DNA from: Nereida sp965655635
GTDB taxonomy: Bacteria; Pseudomonadota; Alphaproteobacteria; Rhodobacterales; Rhodobacteraceae
NCBI RefSeq assembly: GCF_965655635.1
Contig: NZ_CBFHHE010000001.1
Coordinates: 1 to 64,000, forward strand
Length of the DNA: 64,000 bases
Direction of reading: 5' to 3'
Both the position numbers and the translations under genes were made by a program. Shown piece after piece: positions 34,572 through 43,653 of the stretch (within the stretch, counting starts at the first letter, position 1; every line of letters starts with the position of its first letter). Below the pieces are notes generated by a model. That model searched no databases and was not told the DNA's origin. It saw only the letters and a list, made by a program, of their open reading frames with translations.

Positions 34572-35510
34572 ATGAAAAGCGCACCGTTTCACAATGATTT
34601 GGCTCTGGGGCCATATGGCGGCGGTGCGTTTTGGATCCAAACAGATGATGGCGTGCGTATTCGCGTAGGCCATTGGGGAACGGAAAGCGCCCACCAAGGA
34701 ACAGTTTTACTGTTTCCCGGGCGTACGGAGTATATCGAAAAATATGGGTTAACAGCAGTTTCATTTGCGGCGCGCGGCTATGCTTTAGCAAGCGTTGACT
34801 GGCGGGGCCAAGGTCTTGCAGATCGCCTTATCGATGATCCGCTAAAAGGCCACGTCAAGAAATTCTCTGACTATCAGCGCGATGTTCGCGCGTTTCTTAA
34901 AGCCGTAGAAGACCTGAACCTGCCAAAACCCTATTACTTGATCGGTCACTCAATGGGAGGCTGCATCGGGCTACGCGCCTTAATGAACGGGCTCGACGTA
35001 AAGGCGGCTGCGTTCTCTGCGCCGATGTGGGGGATTGAGCTTGCCTCGCATATGCGCCCCCTTGCGTGGATTATCTCAAGCCTGCTGAAGCCCACGCCCC
35101 TTCTCACGATGCTTGCTCCCGGCACCAGCGCTGAGCCTGTCGTAACAGCCAGCAGCTTTGATGAGAACAAACTGACCCGCGACCCTGAGATGTATGCGTA
35201 TATGCGCAGCCACCTCGCAGGTATTCCAGAAATTGCTTTGGGCGGTCCGACACTTGCTTGGCTGAACGAGGCACTGCGCGAAATGCGCACCTTATCAAAG
35301 ATGCCCAGCCCCGCCGTGCCAATCATTTGCGGACTTGGGGACGCCGAGAAGATCGTTGACCCATCTCGCATTCATCACCGCATGGCCAACTGGCCAAACG
35401 GAACACTGATTGAATACACAGAGGGCGAGCATGAAGTTCTGATGGAAGTCGAAGCAACGCGCACCGCTTTCCTTGCGGCCTGCGCTGATCACTTCGACGC
35501 CAACAGATAG
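34572..35510 (+). CDS. Alpha/beta hydrolase, lysophospholipase-like (PldB type)
   Basis: A 312-residue serine hydrolase with the nucleophile elbow LIGHSMGGCIGLRAL (serine near residue 124), an oxyanion region near LFPGRTEYIEKYG, and the catalytic His in GEHEVLME near the end. RTEYIEKYG and VDWRGQGLADR are typical of the PldB/monoacylglycerol lipase group. It lacks a signal peptide and so acts in the cytosol or at the inner membrane face. It is in an operon with the SCP2 gene and ends in TAG. Confidence 0.88.
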   Translation: MKSAPFHNDLALGPYGGGAFWIQTDDGVRIRVGHWGTESAHQGTVLLFPGRTEYIEKYGLTAVSFAARGYALASVDWRGQGLADRLIDDPLKGHVKKFSDYQRDVRAFLKAVEDLNLPKPYYLIGHSMGGCIGLRALMNGLDVKAAAFSAPMWGIELASHMRPLAWIISSLLKPTPLLTMLAPGTSAEPVVTASSFDENKLTRDPEMYAYMRSHLAGIPEIALGGPTLAWLNEALREMRTLSKMPSPAVPIICGLGDAEKIVDPSRIHHRMANWPNGTLIEYTEGEHEVLMEVEATRTAFLAACADHFDANR

Positions 35511-35516
35511 CGCCGC

Positions 35517-36275
35517 TTAAATCTCGTGCACGCCTGCGGCATCTGCGTTTGCGCCCCGCAGCATCCAGCTGTGCTCGGACCCAATGAAGAACATGCTCAT
35601 CCCGTATTTTGACCACTCCTTCGCCTTGGCGCCGTTGGGGACCCAGCTCATGTAGGTTTTGCCGTTAGCTTTGGCCGCGGCGCCGCAACGTTCGAACGCG
35701 GCAAAAAGCTCATCACTTGTTTGGTGGTTATATCCGTAGCCAACAGACAAATCCGCCGGACCAATAAAGATACCGTCAACGCCCTCAACTGCGGCAATGC
35801 CCTCAATATCTTCCACACCGGCGGGTTCTTCGATTTGGGCAATAACAACTGTTTGATCTGTCAGCGCCAATACATCGGGCATGGGCCGCGTTGCAAATCC
35901 CGCCCAGCGGGTTGATCCGGCAAATCCGCGGCCACCCAAGCCAAAGTGACAGTGCTTCGCCAACTCTTGCGCCTTTTGCACACTGTCTACATGTGGGCAA
36001 ACGATGCCCGCTGCACCCATATCAAGCGCTTGTAAAATCTCTTTGGCACTGCCGTCGGCCACACGCACCAATACTGGGAAATCCAACGCGCGGGACACGG
36101 CCATGCAGGCATCCATTCGTGCGCGATCAAACGGGGCATGCTCTGCATCAAGGCAGATGAAATCCAACTCTGAGCGCGCAAAAATCTCGACCAACTCGTG
36201 GCTTGCGGTTTTCAAGAACGTACCCGCCAAAGGCACGCCAGACGCCATTCTTTGTTTGAAATCTGCAATGCCCAT
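35517..36275 (-). CDS. HpcH/HpaI-family class II aldolase
   Basis: A 252-residue metal-dependent aldolase of the 2,4-dihydroxyhept-2-ene-1,7-dioate / 2-keto-3-deoxy-sugar acid type. Signatures are CLDAEHAPFDRARM, LVRVADGSAKEILQALDMGAAGIVCPHV (catalytic Arg and metal region) and GPADLSVGYG. It should cleave or form a 2-keto-4-hydroxy acid with pyruvate; the exact substrate cannot be told. The frame opens at 36344, but the ATG at 36275 with GGAG upstream matches the family start. It is convergent with the hydrolase. Confidence 0.88.
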   Translation of the reverse strand: MGIADFKQRMASGVPLAGTFLKTASHELVEIFARSELDFICLDAEHAPFDRARMDACMAVSRALDFPVLVRVADGSAKEILQALDMGAAGIVCPHVDSVQKAQELAKHCHFGLGGRGFAGSTRWAGFATRPMPDVLALTDQTVVIAQIEEPAGVEDIEGIAAVEGVDGIFIGPADLSVGYGYNHQTSDELFAAFERCGAAAKANGKTYMSWVPNGAKAKEWSKYGMSMFFIGSEHSWMLRGANADAAGVHEI

Positions 36276-36364
36276 GTGTCGGCTCTCCGCGTTGAATGAG
36301 ATAAATATGCCAACAGACAAATACACAAATTGCACCCTGCGCAACCCGCACTACACTTTAGCCC

Positions 36365-37402
36365 ATGAGCAACGTGCTAACATTTACTGATAAGGGCATC
36401 TACTGTCCGGCGGGCGACTTTTATATTGACCCTTGGGGCCGTGTTGAGCGCGCCTTGATCACCCATGGGCACTCGGATCACGCCCGCTGGGGCATGGGTA
36501 GTTATCTGGCCACCAAGGCCGCTGCTCCGGTAATGCAACACAGGCTGGGGGATGTGTCGATTGACACAGTGAACTACGCAGAGACCGTACGGATTGGCGA
36601 CGCGCGGGTCAGTTTTCATCCCGCAGGACACGTACCTGGATCGGCCCAGATCAGGGTAGAAGTGGCCGGCGAAGTCTGGGTCGCCTCGGGGGACTACAAA
36701 ACAACGAATGACGGCTTTTCTGAACCCTTTGAGCCTGTGCGCTGCCATGCATTCATTACTGAAAGCACATTTGGGCTGCCCATTTTCAAATGGCAGCCAC
36801 AACAAGTGGTGGCCGATCAGATCAACGCGTGGTGGGTCGCAAACCGCGCCGAAGGTAAAGCGTCCATTCTTGGCGCTTATGCATTAGGCAAAGCACAGCG
36901 TTTGATGTCCTGTGTTGACGCCTCAATCGGGCCTATCTTGACCCATGCATCGATCGAAAACACCAACGATATTCTGCGCGCCCAAGCATTGCACCTACCC
37001 GACACGGTGCGTGTTACAGCCGAGACGGACCTCAAGAAATACCCCGGCGCACTGGTCATCTGCCCCCCTTCTGCGTTTGGCCCATGGTCCAAGAAATTCG
37101 GCCCCCAATCGCAAGCCTTCGCAAGCGGCTGGATGGCCCTTCGCGGGGTTAAGCGCCGCCGCGCCGCCGAAAGAGGCTTCATCATATCTGATCACGCCGA
37201 TTGGACCGAACTGAACAGCGCCATCGCTGAAACAGGCGCCGAGCGCATTTTCGTCACCCACGGCTATACCTCCGTGTTCACCAACTGGCTACGCGATCAA
37301 GGTTATGATGCCCATGTAGTCAGCACAGACTACGGCGGCGATGAGGCAGATGACAGTGACGCCCCGCAACGGGATACTCACGACGCGGGTGCGGCAGTCT
37401 AA
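36365..37402 (+). CDS. Ligase-associated DNA exonuclease (metallo-beta-lactamase fold)
   Basis: A 345-residue MBL/beta-CASP protein of the SNM1/Artemis-like type. The metal motif is THGHSDHARW (residues 33-42). FHPAGHVPGSAQIRV and ASGDYKTT supply further ligands, and ISDHADW and VTHGYT complete the active site. In bacteria this family is encoded next to the ATP-dependent ligase of a DNA repair module, as here: the ligase ATG overlaps the stop by one base. It presumably trims ends before sealing. Confidence 0.92.
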   Translation: MSNVLTFTDKGIYCPAGDFYIDPWGRVERALITHGHSDHARWGMGSYLATKAAAPVMQHRLGDVSIDTVNYAETVRIGDARVSFHPAGHVPGSAQIRVEVAGEVWVASGDYKTTNDGFSEPFEPVRCHAFITESTFGLPIFKWQPQQVVADQINAWWVANRAEGKASILGAYALGKAQRLMSCVDASIGPILTHASIENTNDILRAQALHLPDTVRVTAETDLKKYPGALVICPPSAFGPWSKKFGPQSQAFASGWMALRGVKRRRAAERGFIISDHADWTELNSAIAETGAERIFVTHGYTSVFTNWLRDQGYDAHVVSTDYGGDEADDSDAPQRDTHDAGAAV

Positions 37403-38991
37403 TGCAGGATTTCGCGACGCTTTTCACCACCCTCGACCAAACCACCAAAACTACAAGCAAAGTGGCAGCCCTGCGCGCTTTTTTCGAGGCGGCCTTAGAC
37501 AGCGACAAACTCTGGTGCATCGCACTGTTTTCAGGTCGTCGCCCTAAACGTGCAGTCACAACAACCCTGCTGCGGGAATGGGCCGCAGAGCTTGCGGGCA
37601 TCCCCCTTTGGCTTTTTGAGGAATGCTACCCGATCGTGGGCGACTTGGCGGAAACCATCGCCCTCGTCCTGCCCCCTGCAAAGCAACACGATGATCAGCC
37701 GTTGACCCATTGGATTAAAACCGTACAGTCAATCGCCTCCCTTGAAGAGGCTGCACGCAAAAAAATCATTCTGGACGCGTGGGACCGGCTCAATACGACT
37801 GAACGCTTTTTGTTCAACAAACTACTGACGGGCGGCTTTCGGGTAGGCGTATCACAAAAGCTGGTGACCCGCGCGCTTGCGCAATGCACTGACCAAGATG
37901 AAGCCGCCCTTACCCATAAGTTAATGGGCAGTTGGACACCTGACAGCATCACATTTGACCAACTGGTTCTGCAAGACGACCCAGAGGCAGATTTATCCAA
38001 ACCCTACCCGTTTTACTTAGCCCACGGAGTTGATGACATAGATCAGCTTGGACCCGTAAGTGATTGGTGCGCAGAGCTAAAGTGGGACGGCATCCGTGGG
38101 CAACTTATCAAACGCGGCGGTGCACATCACCTTTGGTCGCGCGGGGAAGAGTTGATGACAGATCGCTTCCCAGAGTTTGCACAGCTGCGCGATTTTCTTC
38201 CCGACGGTACTGTTATCGACGGTGAAGTCCTAGCTTTTCAAAACGGCGTGCCGTTGTCGTTCAACGTTTTGCAAAAACGGATTGGTCGCAAAACGGTGCC
38301 CAAAAAGATGCTGATCGAGGCACCCGTAATTTTGCAAGCCTATGATCTACTGGAATGGCACGGCACTGATATTCGTGAGAAACCCTTGTCAGAGCGGCGG
38401 CATTTACTCGCAAGCTTGATTGAAAATCTTCCAACAGATTTACCAATTACACTGTCTAAACAGGTACCTGCAATTTTATGGGATACGCTGGCAGAGGCCC
38501 GTGAAACCGCACGAGAGGTGAATGCCGAAGGGTTGATGCTGAAACGTCTTTCAAGCCCTTATCTGGCAGGGCGCAAAAAGGGCAATTGGTGGAAATGGAA
38601 AGTCGACCCGCTCACGATTGATGCCGTAATGATCTATGCCCAAGCGGGTCACGGACGCCGCGCCACCTTGTTTACGGACTACACATTTGCGGTCAAAAGC
38701 GGCAACGAATTAGTGCCTTTCACCAAAGCCTATTCGGGCCTGACGGATGCGGAATTCAAACAGATCACATCATGGGTCAAGAAGAACACATTGCAACGTT
38801 TTGGACCTGTGCGCCAAGTCACACCGCAACATGTGTTTGAGATCGCTTTTGAAGGCATCCAAGCCTCGCCGCGCCATAAATCGGGGATCGCGCTTCGCTT
38901 CCCGCGCATGCTGCGGTGGCGCCAGGACAAGCCGCTGGACGAGATCAACACACTTGAGGACCTCCAAGAAATGCTGCGCCAATTCGGATAG
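37402..38991 (+). CDS. ATP-dependent DNA ligase of the cisplatin-response (LigC/LhrLig) type
   Basis: A 529-residue ligase with an N-terminal DNA-binding domain, then the nucleotidyltransferase core. The adenylated lysine is in ELKWDGIRGQL (near residue 227). Other motifs are DGTVIDGEVLAF (III), AEGLMLKRLSSPY (IV) and KGNWWKWKVDPLTIDAV (V), followed by an OB fold. Homologues with the adjacent exonuclease are linked to resistance to cross-linking agents. The helicase and phosphoesterase usually found in the same module do not follow; pepF comes next. It ends in TAG. Confidence 0.93.
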   Translation: MQDFATLFTTLDQTTKTTSKVAALRAFFEAALDSDKLWCIALFSGRRPKRAVTTTLLREWAAELAGIPLWLFEECYPIVGDLAETIALVLPPAKQHDDQPLTHWIKTVQSIASLEEAARKKIILDAWDRLNTTERFLFNKLLTGGFRVGVSQKLVTRALAQCTDQDEAALTHKLMGSWTPDSITFDQLVLQDDPEADLSKPYPFYLAHGVDDIDQLGPVSDWCAELKWDGIRGQLIKRGGAHHLWSRGEELMTDRFPEFAQLRDFLPDGTVIDGEVLAFQNGVPLSFNVLQKRIGRKTVPKKMLIEAPVILQAYDLLEWHGTDIREKPLSERRHLLASLIENLPTDLPITLSKQVPAILWDTLAEARETAREVNAEGLMLKRLSSPYLAGRKKGNWWKWKVDPLTIDAVMIYAQAGHGRRATLFTDYTFAVKSGNELVPFTKAYSGLTDAEFKQITSWVKKNTLQRFGPVRQVTPQHVFEIAFEGIQASPRHKSGIALRFPRMLRWRQDKPLDEINTLEDLQEMLRQFG

Positions 38992-39083
38992 GCTTTGTTT
39001 TTTCAAAATTCCATCTGCGTGCTCTTTCAACCCGCCCCCTGCGGCCATAAGTTCGCTATAACAAATCACAAAAGGACGCCGAC

Positions 39084-40883
39084 ATGCTTGATGCACCAAC
39101 GACCCAAACCGATTTCGGTGACCTGCCCAACTGGGATTTGTCTGATCTCTATGAAAGCTCTGACGCGGATCAGTTGCACAAAGACATGGCTTGGCTTGAA
39201 GCCGAATGCGCTGATTTCGCCACAAGCTATGAAGGCAAGTTGGCTGACTTAAGCGCAGCTGAATTGCTAAATGCCGTGCGTCGCTATGAGAAGATTGACA
39301 TGATCGCAGGCCGCATCATGTCGTTCGCTGGGTTGCGCTATTACCAAAACACCACAGACGGTGAACGCGCGCAGTTTATGTCAAACTGCCAAGACAGCAT
39401 CACCAACTTCACCACACCGCTGGTGTTTTATGGTCTTGAGTTTAATCGCCTTGATGATGCACATCTTGCAGGCTTGATTGCACAAAACGCTGACTTGGCG
39501 CGCTATAAACCAGTCTTTGACCGCATGCGCGCGATGAAGCCCTACCAGCTGTCAGACGAGTTGGAGAAGTTTCTACACGATCAGTCCGTTGTGGGGTCTG
39601 CCGCATGGAACCGGTTGTTTGATGAAACCATCGCAGGTTTGGAATTCGAAATAGAGGGCGAAACCGTCAACATCGAAAGCGCGTTGAACCTGTTGACCGA
39701 CCCAGACGGCGCGAAACGCGAAGCGGCCTCCCGCGAACTTGCCCGCGTATTTGACAAAAACATTCGCACCTTCGCGCGCATCCACAACACATTGGCCAAA
39801 GAAAAATCGGTCGAGGATAAGTGGCGCGGGATGGAGACGCCGCAAACCGGACGCCATCTATCAAACCACGTGGAACCCGAAGTGGTGGAAGCCCTTCGCG
39901 ATGCGGTTGTTGCCGCCTATCCCAAACTGAGCCACCGCTACTATGCCTTGAAAGCCAAGTGGCTTGGGCTTGAAAAAATGCAAACATGGGACCGAAACGC
40001 ACCCCTGCCCCAAGATGATCCAACACCGGTTAACTGGGAAACAGCACAGCGAACCGTCATGGAAGCCTATGCTGATTTTGACCCGCGCATGGCTGATATG
40101 GCTGAGCCGTTCTTTACAAAAGGGTGGATTGATGCGGCCGTGAAGCCGGGAAAAGCACCCGGTGCTTTTGCTCACCCAACGGTTACTGATGCGCACCCAT
40201 ATGTAATGCTGAACTACCTTGGTAAACCGCGCGATGTCATGACCCTCGCCCATGAGCTAGGGCACGGTGTTCACCAACTTCTTGCGGCAGAGCAAGGCGA
40301 GCTACTATCCTCGACGCCGCTTACGCTAGCCGAGACTGCCTCTGTGTTCGGCGAAATGCTCACATTCCGTAAATTGCTAGACGCGGCGAAAACCCAAGCC
40401 GAGCGCAAAACCTTGCTGGCGGGCAAAGTCGAAGACATGATCAACACCGTTGTGCGGCAAATTGCGTTCTACGACTTTGAGTGCAAGCTGCACGCTGCCC
40501 GCGCCGAAGGCGAATTGACGCCAGATGACATCAACGCGCTTTGGATGTCCGTGCAAGCGGCCTCACTTGGACCCGTGTTTGAATTTCAAGACGGCTACGA
40601 GACATTTTGGGCCTATATTCCGCACTTCGTTCACTCGCCTTTCTACGTCTATGCATACGCCTTCGGCGACGGCCTGGTGAACGCACTCTATGCGGTCTTT
40701 GAGGAAAGTGGCGCAGAGTTTCAGGACAAATACTTCGATATGCTGCGCGCGGGCGGATCAAAGCACCACAAAGAATTGCTTGCCCCATTTGGCCTTGATG
40801 CATCTGATCCGGCGTTCTGGGATAAGGGCCTGTCGATGATCAGCGCAATGATCGACGAGCTTGAAGCGATGGAGGACGCCTAA
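39084..40883 (+). CDS. pepF: Oligoendopeptidase F (M3 family)
   Basis: A 599-residue cytosolic zinc metallopeptidase that cleaves short peptides. The HEXXH zinc site is LAHELGHGVHQLL (His near residue 390), and the third ligand glutamate lies in LAETASVFGEML. The N-terminal helical M3 domain starts around WDLSDLYES. Length and motifs match PepF of the M3B group. AAAGGA precedes the ATG. It is followed after one base by the dehydrogenase gene. Confidence 0.95.
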   Translation: MLDAPTTQTDFGDLPNWDLSDLYESSDADQLHKDMAWLEAECADFATSYEGKLADLSAAELLNAVRRYEKIDMIAGRIMSFAGLRYYQNTTDGERAQFMSNCQDSITNFTTPLVFYGLEFNRLDDAHLAGLIAQNADLARYKPVFDRMRAMKPYQLSDELEKFLHDQSVVGSAAWNRLFDETIAGLEFEIEGETVNIESALNLLTDPDGAKREAASRELARVFDKNIRTFARIHNTLAKEKSVEDKWRGMETPQTGRHLSNHVEPEVVEALRDAVVAAYPKLSHRYYALKAKWLGLEKMQTWDRNAPLPQDDPTPVNWETAQRTVMEAYADFDPRMADMAEPFFTKGWIDAAVKPGKAPGAFAHPTVTDAHPYVMLNYLGKPRDVMTLAHELGHGVHQLLAAEQGELLSSTPLTLAETASVFGEMLTFRKLLDAAKTQAERKTLLAGKVEDMINTVVRQIAFYDFECKLHAARAEGELTPDDINALWMSVQAASLGPVFEFQDGYETFWAYIPHFVHSPFYVYAYAFGDGLVNALYAVFEESGAEFQDKYFDMLRAGGSKHHKELLAPFGLDASDPAFWDKGLSMISAMIDELEAMEDA

Positions 40884-40884
40884 T

Positions 40885-41784
40885 ATGAGCGCCAAGAATG
40901 TTGCCGTTATCGGCCTTGGTTCAATGGGATACGGCATCGCACAATCTGCCCTGCGCGGTGGTCATAAAGTGTGGGGGCGTGACGTCGTTGAGGCCACCAC
41001 AGCCAAATTCATCACGGAAGGTGGTCAGGCAAGTCTGCCCAATTACGCTGACATTGATGTGGCAGTGTTGGTTGTTCTGAACGCGGCGCAAACAGAGGAT
41101 GTTCTGTTCGGCCAAAACGGTATTGCAGCGCAAATGCGCAAGGGTGCTACCGTCATTGCTTGCGCTACTGTGCCACCGGAGTTTGCCCGCGACATGGAAG
41201 CCCGCGCTCAAACGCTCGGGTTGCATTATTTAGACGCGCCAATTTCGGGTGGGGCCGCAAAAGCCGCAAACGGCGCGCTTTCCGTCATGGCATCGGGCAG
41301 CGCAGACGCATTTGAAGGGGCGAAAGACGTTATGGACAGCATTGCCGAAACGGTTTTTCCATTGGGTGATAAAGCCGGTGCGGGATCAGCAATGAAAGCC
41401 GTGAACCAGATGTTGGCAGGCGTCCATATTGCAGCCATGGCCGAAGCCATCACCTTCGGCATGACCCAAGGTGTTAGCCCTACGTCGTTCATCGATGTTA
41501 TCTCAAAATGTGCCGGCACGTCTTGGATGCTGGAAAACCGCGCACCGCATATTGCAGACGGCGATTACACGCCGCGCTCATCGGTTAACATCTGGCCCAA
41601 AGACCTCGGCATTGTTCTGGATATTGCGGATCAGGCAGATTTTGACGCTCCCATAACCAAAACGGCGCTGGCACAATATGCAAAAGCAGTTGAAGCAGGT
41701 TTAGGGCTTGAAGACGATGCAGCCGTCGCAAAAGTCTACGCCGCCCAAGCGGGGCTAACCCTGCCAAAGGGAACGCCGTCGTGA
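40885..41784 (+). CDS. ltnD: 3-hydroxyisobutyrate-dehydrogenase-like enzyme, probable L-threonate dehydrogenase
   Basis: A 299-residue NAD(P)-dependent beta-hydroxyacid dehydrogenase. It has the Rossmann motif AVIGLGSMGYGIAQSAL at the start, the substrate loop DAPISGGAAKAANGAL near 118, and the catalytic lysine in SAMKAVNQMLAG near 175. Pairing with an OtnI-like isomerase, whose GTG overlaps its stop, supports L-threonate dehydrogenase (L-threonate to 2-oxo-tetronate), but a general 3-hydroxyacid dehydrogenase remains possible. The ATG at 40885 has GGAGG upstream; a longer frame from 40861 lies inside pepF. Confidence 0.82.
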   Translation: MSAKNVAVIGLGSMGYGIAQSALRGGHKVWGRDVVEATTAKFITEGGQASLPNYADIDVAVLVVLNAAQTEDVLFGQNGIAAQMRKGATVIACATVPPEFARDMEARAQTLGLHYLDAPISGGAAKAANGALSVMASGSADAFEGAKDVMDSIAETVFPLGDKAGAGSAMKAVNQMLAGVHIAAMAEAITFGMTQGVSPTSFIDVISKCAGTSWMLENRAPHIADGDYTPRSSVNIWPKDLGIVLDIADQADFDAPITKTALAQYAKAVEAGLGLEDDAAVAKVYAAQAGLTLPKGTPS

Positions 41785-42545
41785 AGTTTTCGGCCAACCT
41801 GGGCTTTTTATGGAGCGAGTTGCCCCTGACAGATGCCATCCACGCCGCGAAAGTGGCCGGCTTTGATGCGGTCGAATGCCACTGGCCATACGACACACCC
41901 GCCGAAGATGTTGCGCAGGCACTGACAGACACAGGGCTCAACATGCTGGGCCTCAACACTATCCGCGGTGATCTTTCAAAGGGGGAAAACGGTCTAAATG
42001 CCCTGCCCAACCGAATGACTGAGGCGCGCGCTGCGATCGACCAAGCTATTGAGTATGCACGCATCACCAGCACTGAAAATATCCATACAATGGCCGGGTT
42101 TGCCCAAGGTGCTGAGGCGCACGATGTGTTTTGTGAAAATCTGAAATACGCCTGCGCAAAAGCTGCCCCGCACGGCATTGGGATCGTAATTGAACCGCTT
42201 AATCACTACGATGCACCGGGATATTTTTTGTCGACCACATCCCAAGCACAGAAAATCATCACTGAAGTAGGTGCGCCCAATCTAAAGCTGATGTTCGACT
42301 GCTATCACGTGCAACTGATGGAAGGCGATGTCACCAACCGCCTGACAAAGCTGCAAAGCATCATTGGCCACATTCAGTTCGCTTCTGTGCCAGACCGCAA
42401 CACGCCGGACCGTGGTGAGCTGTCCTATGACCACATCTTCGCGCATTTGACGTCACTTGGTTATGACGCCCCGCTTGGCGCAGAATATAAGCCCAATGGT
42501 CCAACGCCACCCACACTTGGCTGGCTTACAAAATATAAATCCTAA
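41781..42545 (+). CDS. otnI: Hydroxypyruvate isomerase-like protein, probable 2-oxo-tetronate isomerase
   Basis: A 254-residue TIM barrel of the AP-endonuclease-2/xylose-isomerase-like family. Conserved parts are NLGFLWSELPLTDAIHAAKVAGFDAVECHWPYD at the N-terminus and the metal-binding glutamates in IVIEPLNHYDAPGYFL and near GAEYKP. The start is a GTG that overlaps the stop of the dehydrogenase gene (GTGA). OtnI converts 2-oxo-tetronate to 3-oxo-tetronate ahead of a kinase and an aldolase, neither of which is adjacent. Hydroxypyruvate isomerase is the alternative. Confidence 0.82.
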   Translation: MKFSANLGFLWSELPLTDAIHAAKVAGFDAVECHWPYDTPAEDVAQALTDTGLNMLGLNTIRGDLSKGENGLNALPNRMTEARAAIDQAIEYARITSTENIHTMAGFAQGAEAHDVFCENLKYACAKAAPHGIGIVIEPLNHYDAPGYFLSTTSQAQKIITEVGAPNLKLMFDCYHVQLMEGDVTNRLTKLQSIIGHIQFASVPDRNTPDRGELSYDHIFAHLTSLGYDAPLGAEYKPNGPTPPTLGWLTKYKS

Positions 42546-42560
42546 ACTCTTCTTTTGTTA

Positions 42561-42594
42561 AAAAATATCCCCGCCGGAGGCACCGACGGGGATA
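42561..42594 (-). terminator. Intrinsic terminator of rpoH
   Basis: On the minus strand ATCCCCGTCGG and CCGGCGGGGAT pair with one mismatch and are followed by ATTTTTT. It starts about 45 bases after the rpoH stop and may also serve convergent otnI. Confidence 0.85.
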
Positions 42595-42637
42595 ATCAAC
42601 GTATTACTTGGCTTCAAATCACACGTTTTCCTCTGGC

Positions 42638-43534
42638 TCACGCCTCTTCCAACAAACCCTTGGCACCAGCAAGTTCGCGCATTTTGTTCTGCAGCTTCTC
42701 AAACGCGCGCACTTCAATCTGCCTGATCCGCTCGCGGCTAACAGAATACTGACCGCTCAAATCTTCAAGCGTGGCTGGCTTTTCGGCCAACCGGCGCTGC
42801 GTCAAGATATCTTTCTCGCGATCGTTCAGCACCACCATTGCCTCGCTCAACAACGCGCGGCGCGTATCCAACTCGTCCTTTTCGGCGTAGTCATCCGCTT
42901 GGGTTGCATCTTCATCCTCAAGCCAATCTTGCCATTCCATCGCGCCTTCACCGTCGTTAGACACCATCGCGTTTAGCGATGCATCTCCACCCGACAAACG
43001 GCGGTTCATGGACACAACTTCGTCCTCTGTCACGCTGAGTTCTTGTGCGATCCGTGCGACGTTTTCAGGACGCAGATCGCCATCTTCAAGCGCACCAATC
43101 TTCTTCTTGGCTTTTCGCAAGTTGAAGAACAATTTCTTTTGCGCGGATGTCGTGCCCAGCTTCACAAGGCTCCATGACCGCAGAACGTATTCCTGAATGG
43201 ACGCGCGGATCCACCACATCGCATAGGTCGCCAAGCGAAACCCTTTTTCAGGATCAAATCGCTTCACAGCCTGCATCAGGCCCACGTTAGCTTCTGAAAT
43301 TACTTCGGCTTGCGGCAGGCCATAGCCGCGATATCCCATGGCAATCTTAGCCGCCAAACGCAGGTGCGATGTCACGAGCTTATGGGCCGCACCGCTGTCA
43401 TCGTGGTCCAAATAACGCTTGGCCAGCATGTATTCTTCTTCCGGCTCCAACATCGGAAACTTCCGGATTTCTTGCATGTAACGGTTAAGCCCGCCCTCGG
43501 GTGTGGGTGCAGGCAGAGTTGTGTAGTTCGCCAT
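42638..43534 (-). CDS. rpoH: RNA polymerase heat-shock sigma factor RpoH
   Basis: A 298-residue sigma-32 type factor. Region 2 is LVTSHLRLAAKIAMGYRGYGLP and AVKRFDPEKGFRLATYAMWWIRASIQEY. The RpoH box QKKLFFNLRKAKKKI, specific for heat-shock sigma factors, follows. Region 4 ends with LSGQYSVSRERIRQIEVRAFEKL. Roseobacters usually have two RpoH paralogues (RpoHI and RpoHII); I could not decide which this is with confidence. It is a single gene between rluD and a terminator. Confidence 0.94.
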   Translation of the reverse strand: MANYTTLPAPTPEGGLNRYMQEIRKFPMLEPEEEYMLAKRYLDHDDSGAAHKLVTSHLRLAAKIAMGYRGYGLPQAEVISEANVGLMQAVKRFDPEKGFRLATYAMWWIRASIQEYVLRSWSLVKLGTTSAQKKLFFNLRKAKKKIGALEDGDLRPENVARIAQELSVTEDEVVSMNRRLSGGDASLNAMVSNDGEGAMEWQDWLEDEDATQADDYAEKDELDTRRALLSEAMVVLNDREKDILTQRRLAEKPATLEDLSGQYSVSRERIRQIEVRAFEKLQNKMRELAGAKGLLEEA

Positions 43535-43653
43535 TGTAAGCCCCTCGTGCTCAAAGTCAGCGGAGTTGCCCGCGTTGAAATAAATATGGGTGCGCGAATG
43601 CGCCCTCGCAAGGGCATCCTCGCGAAACTGTTACCAACTCATGAATAGAATAA

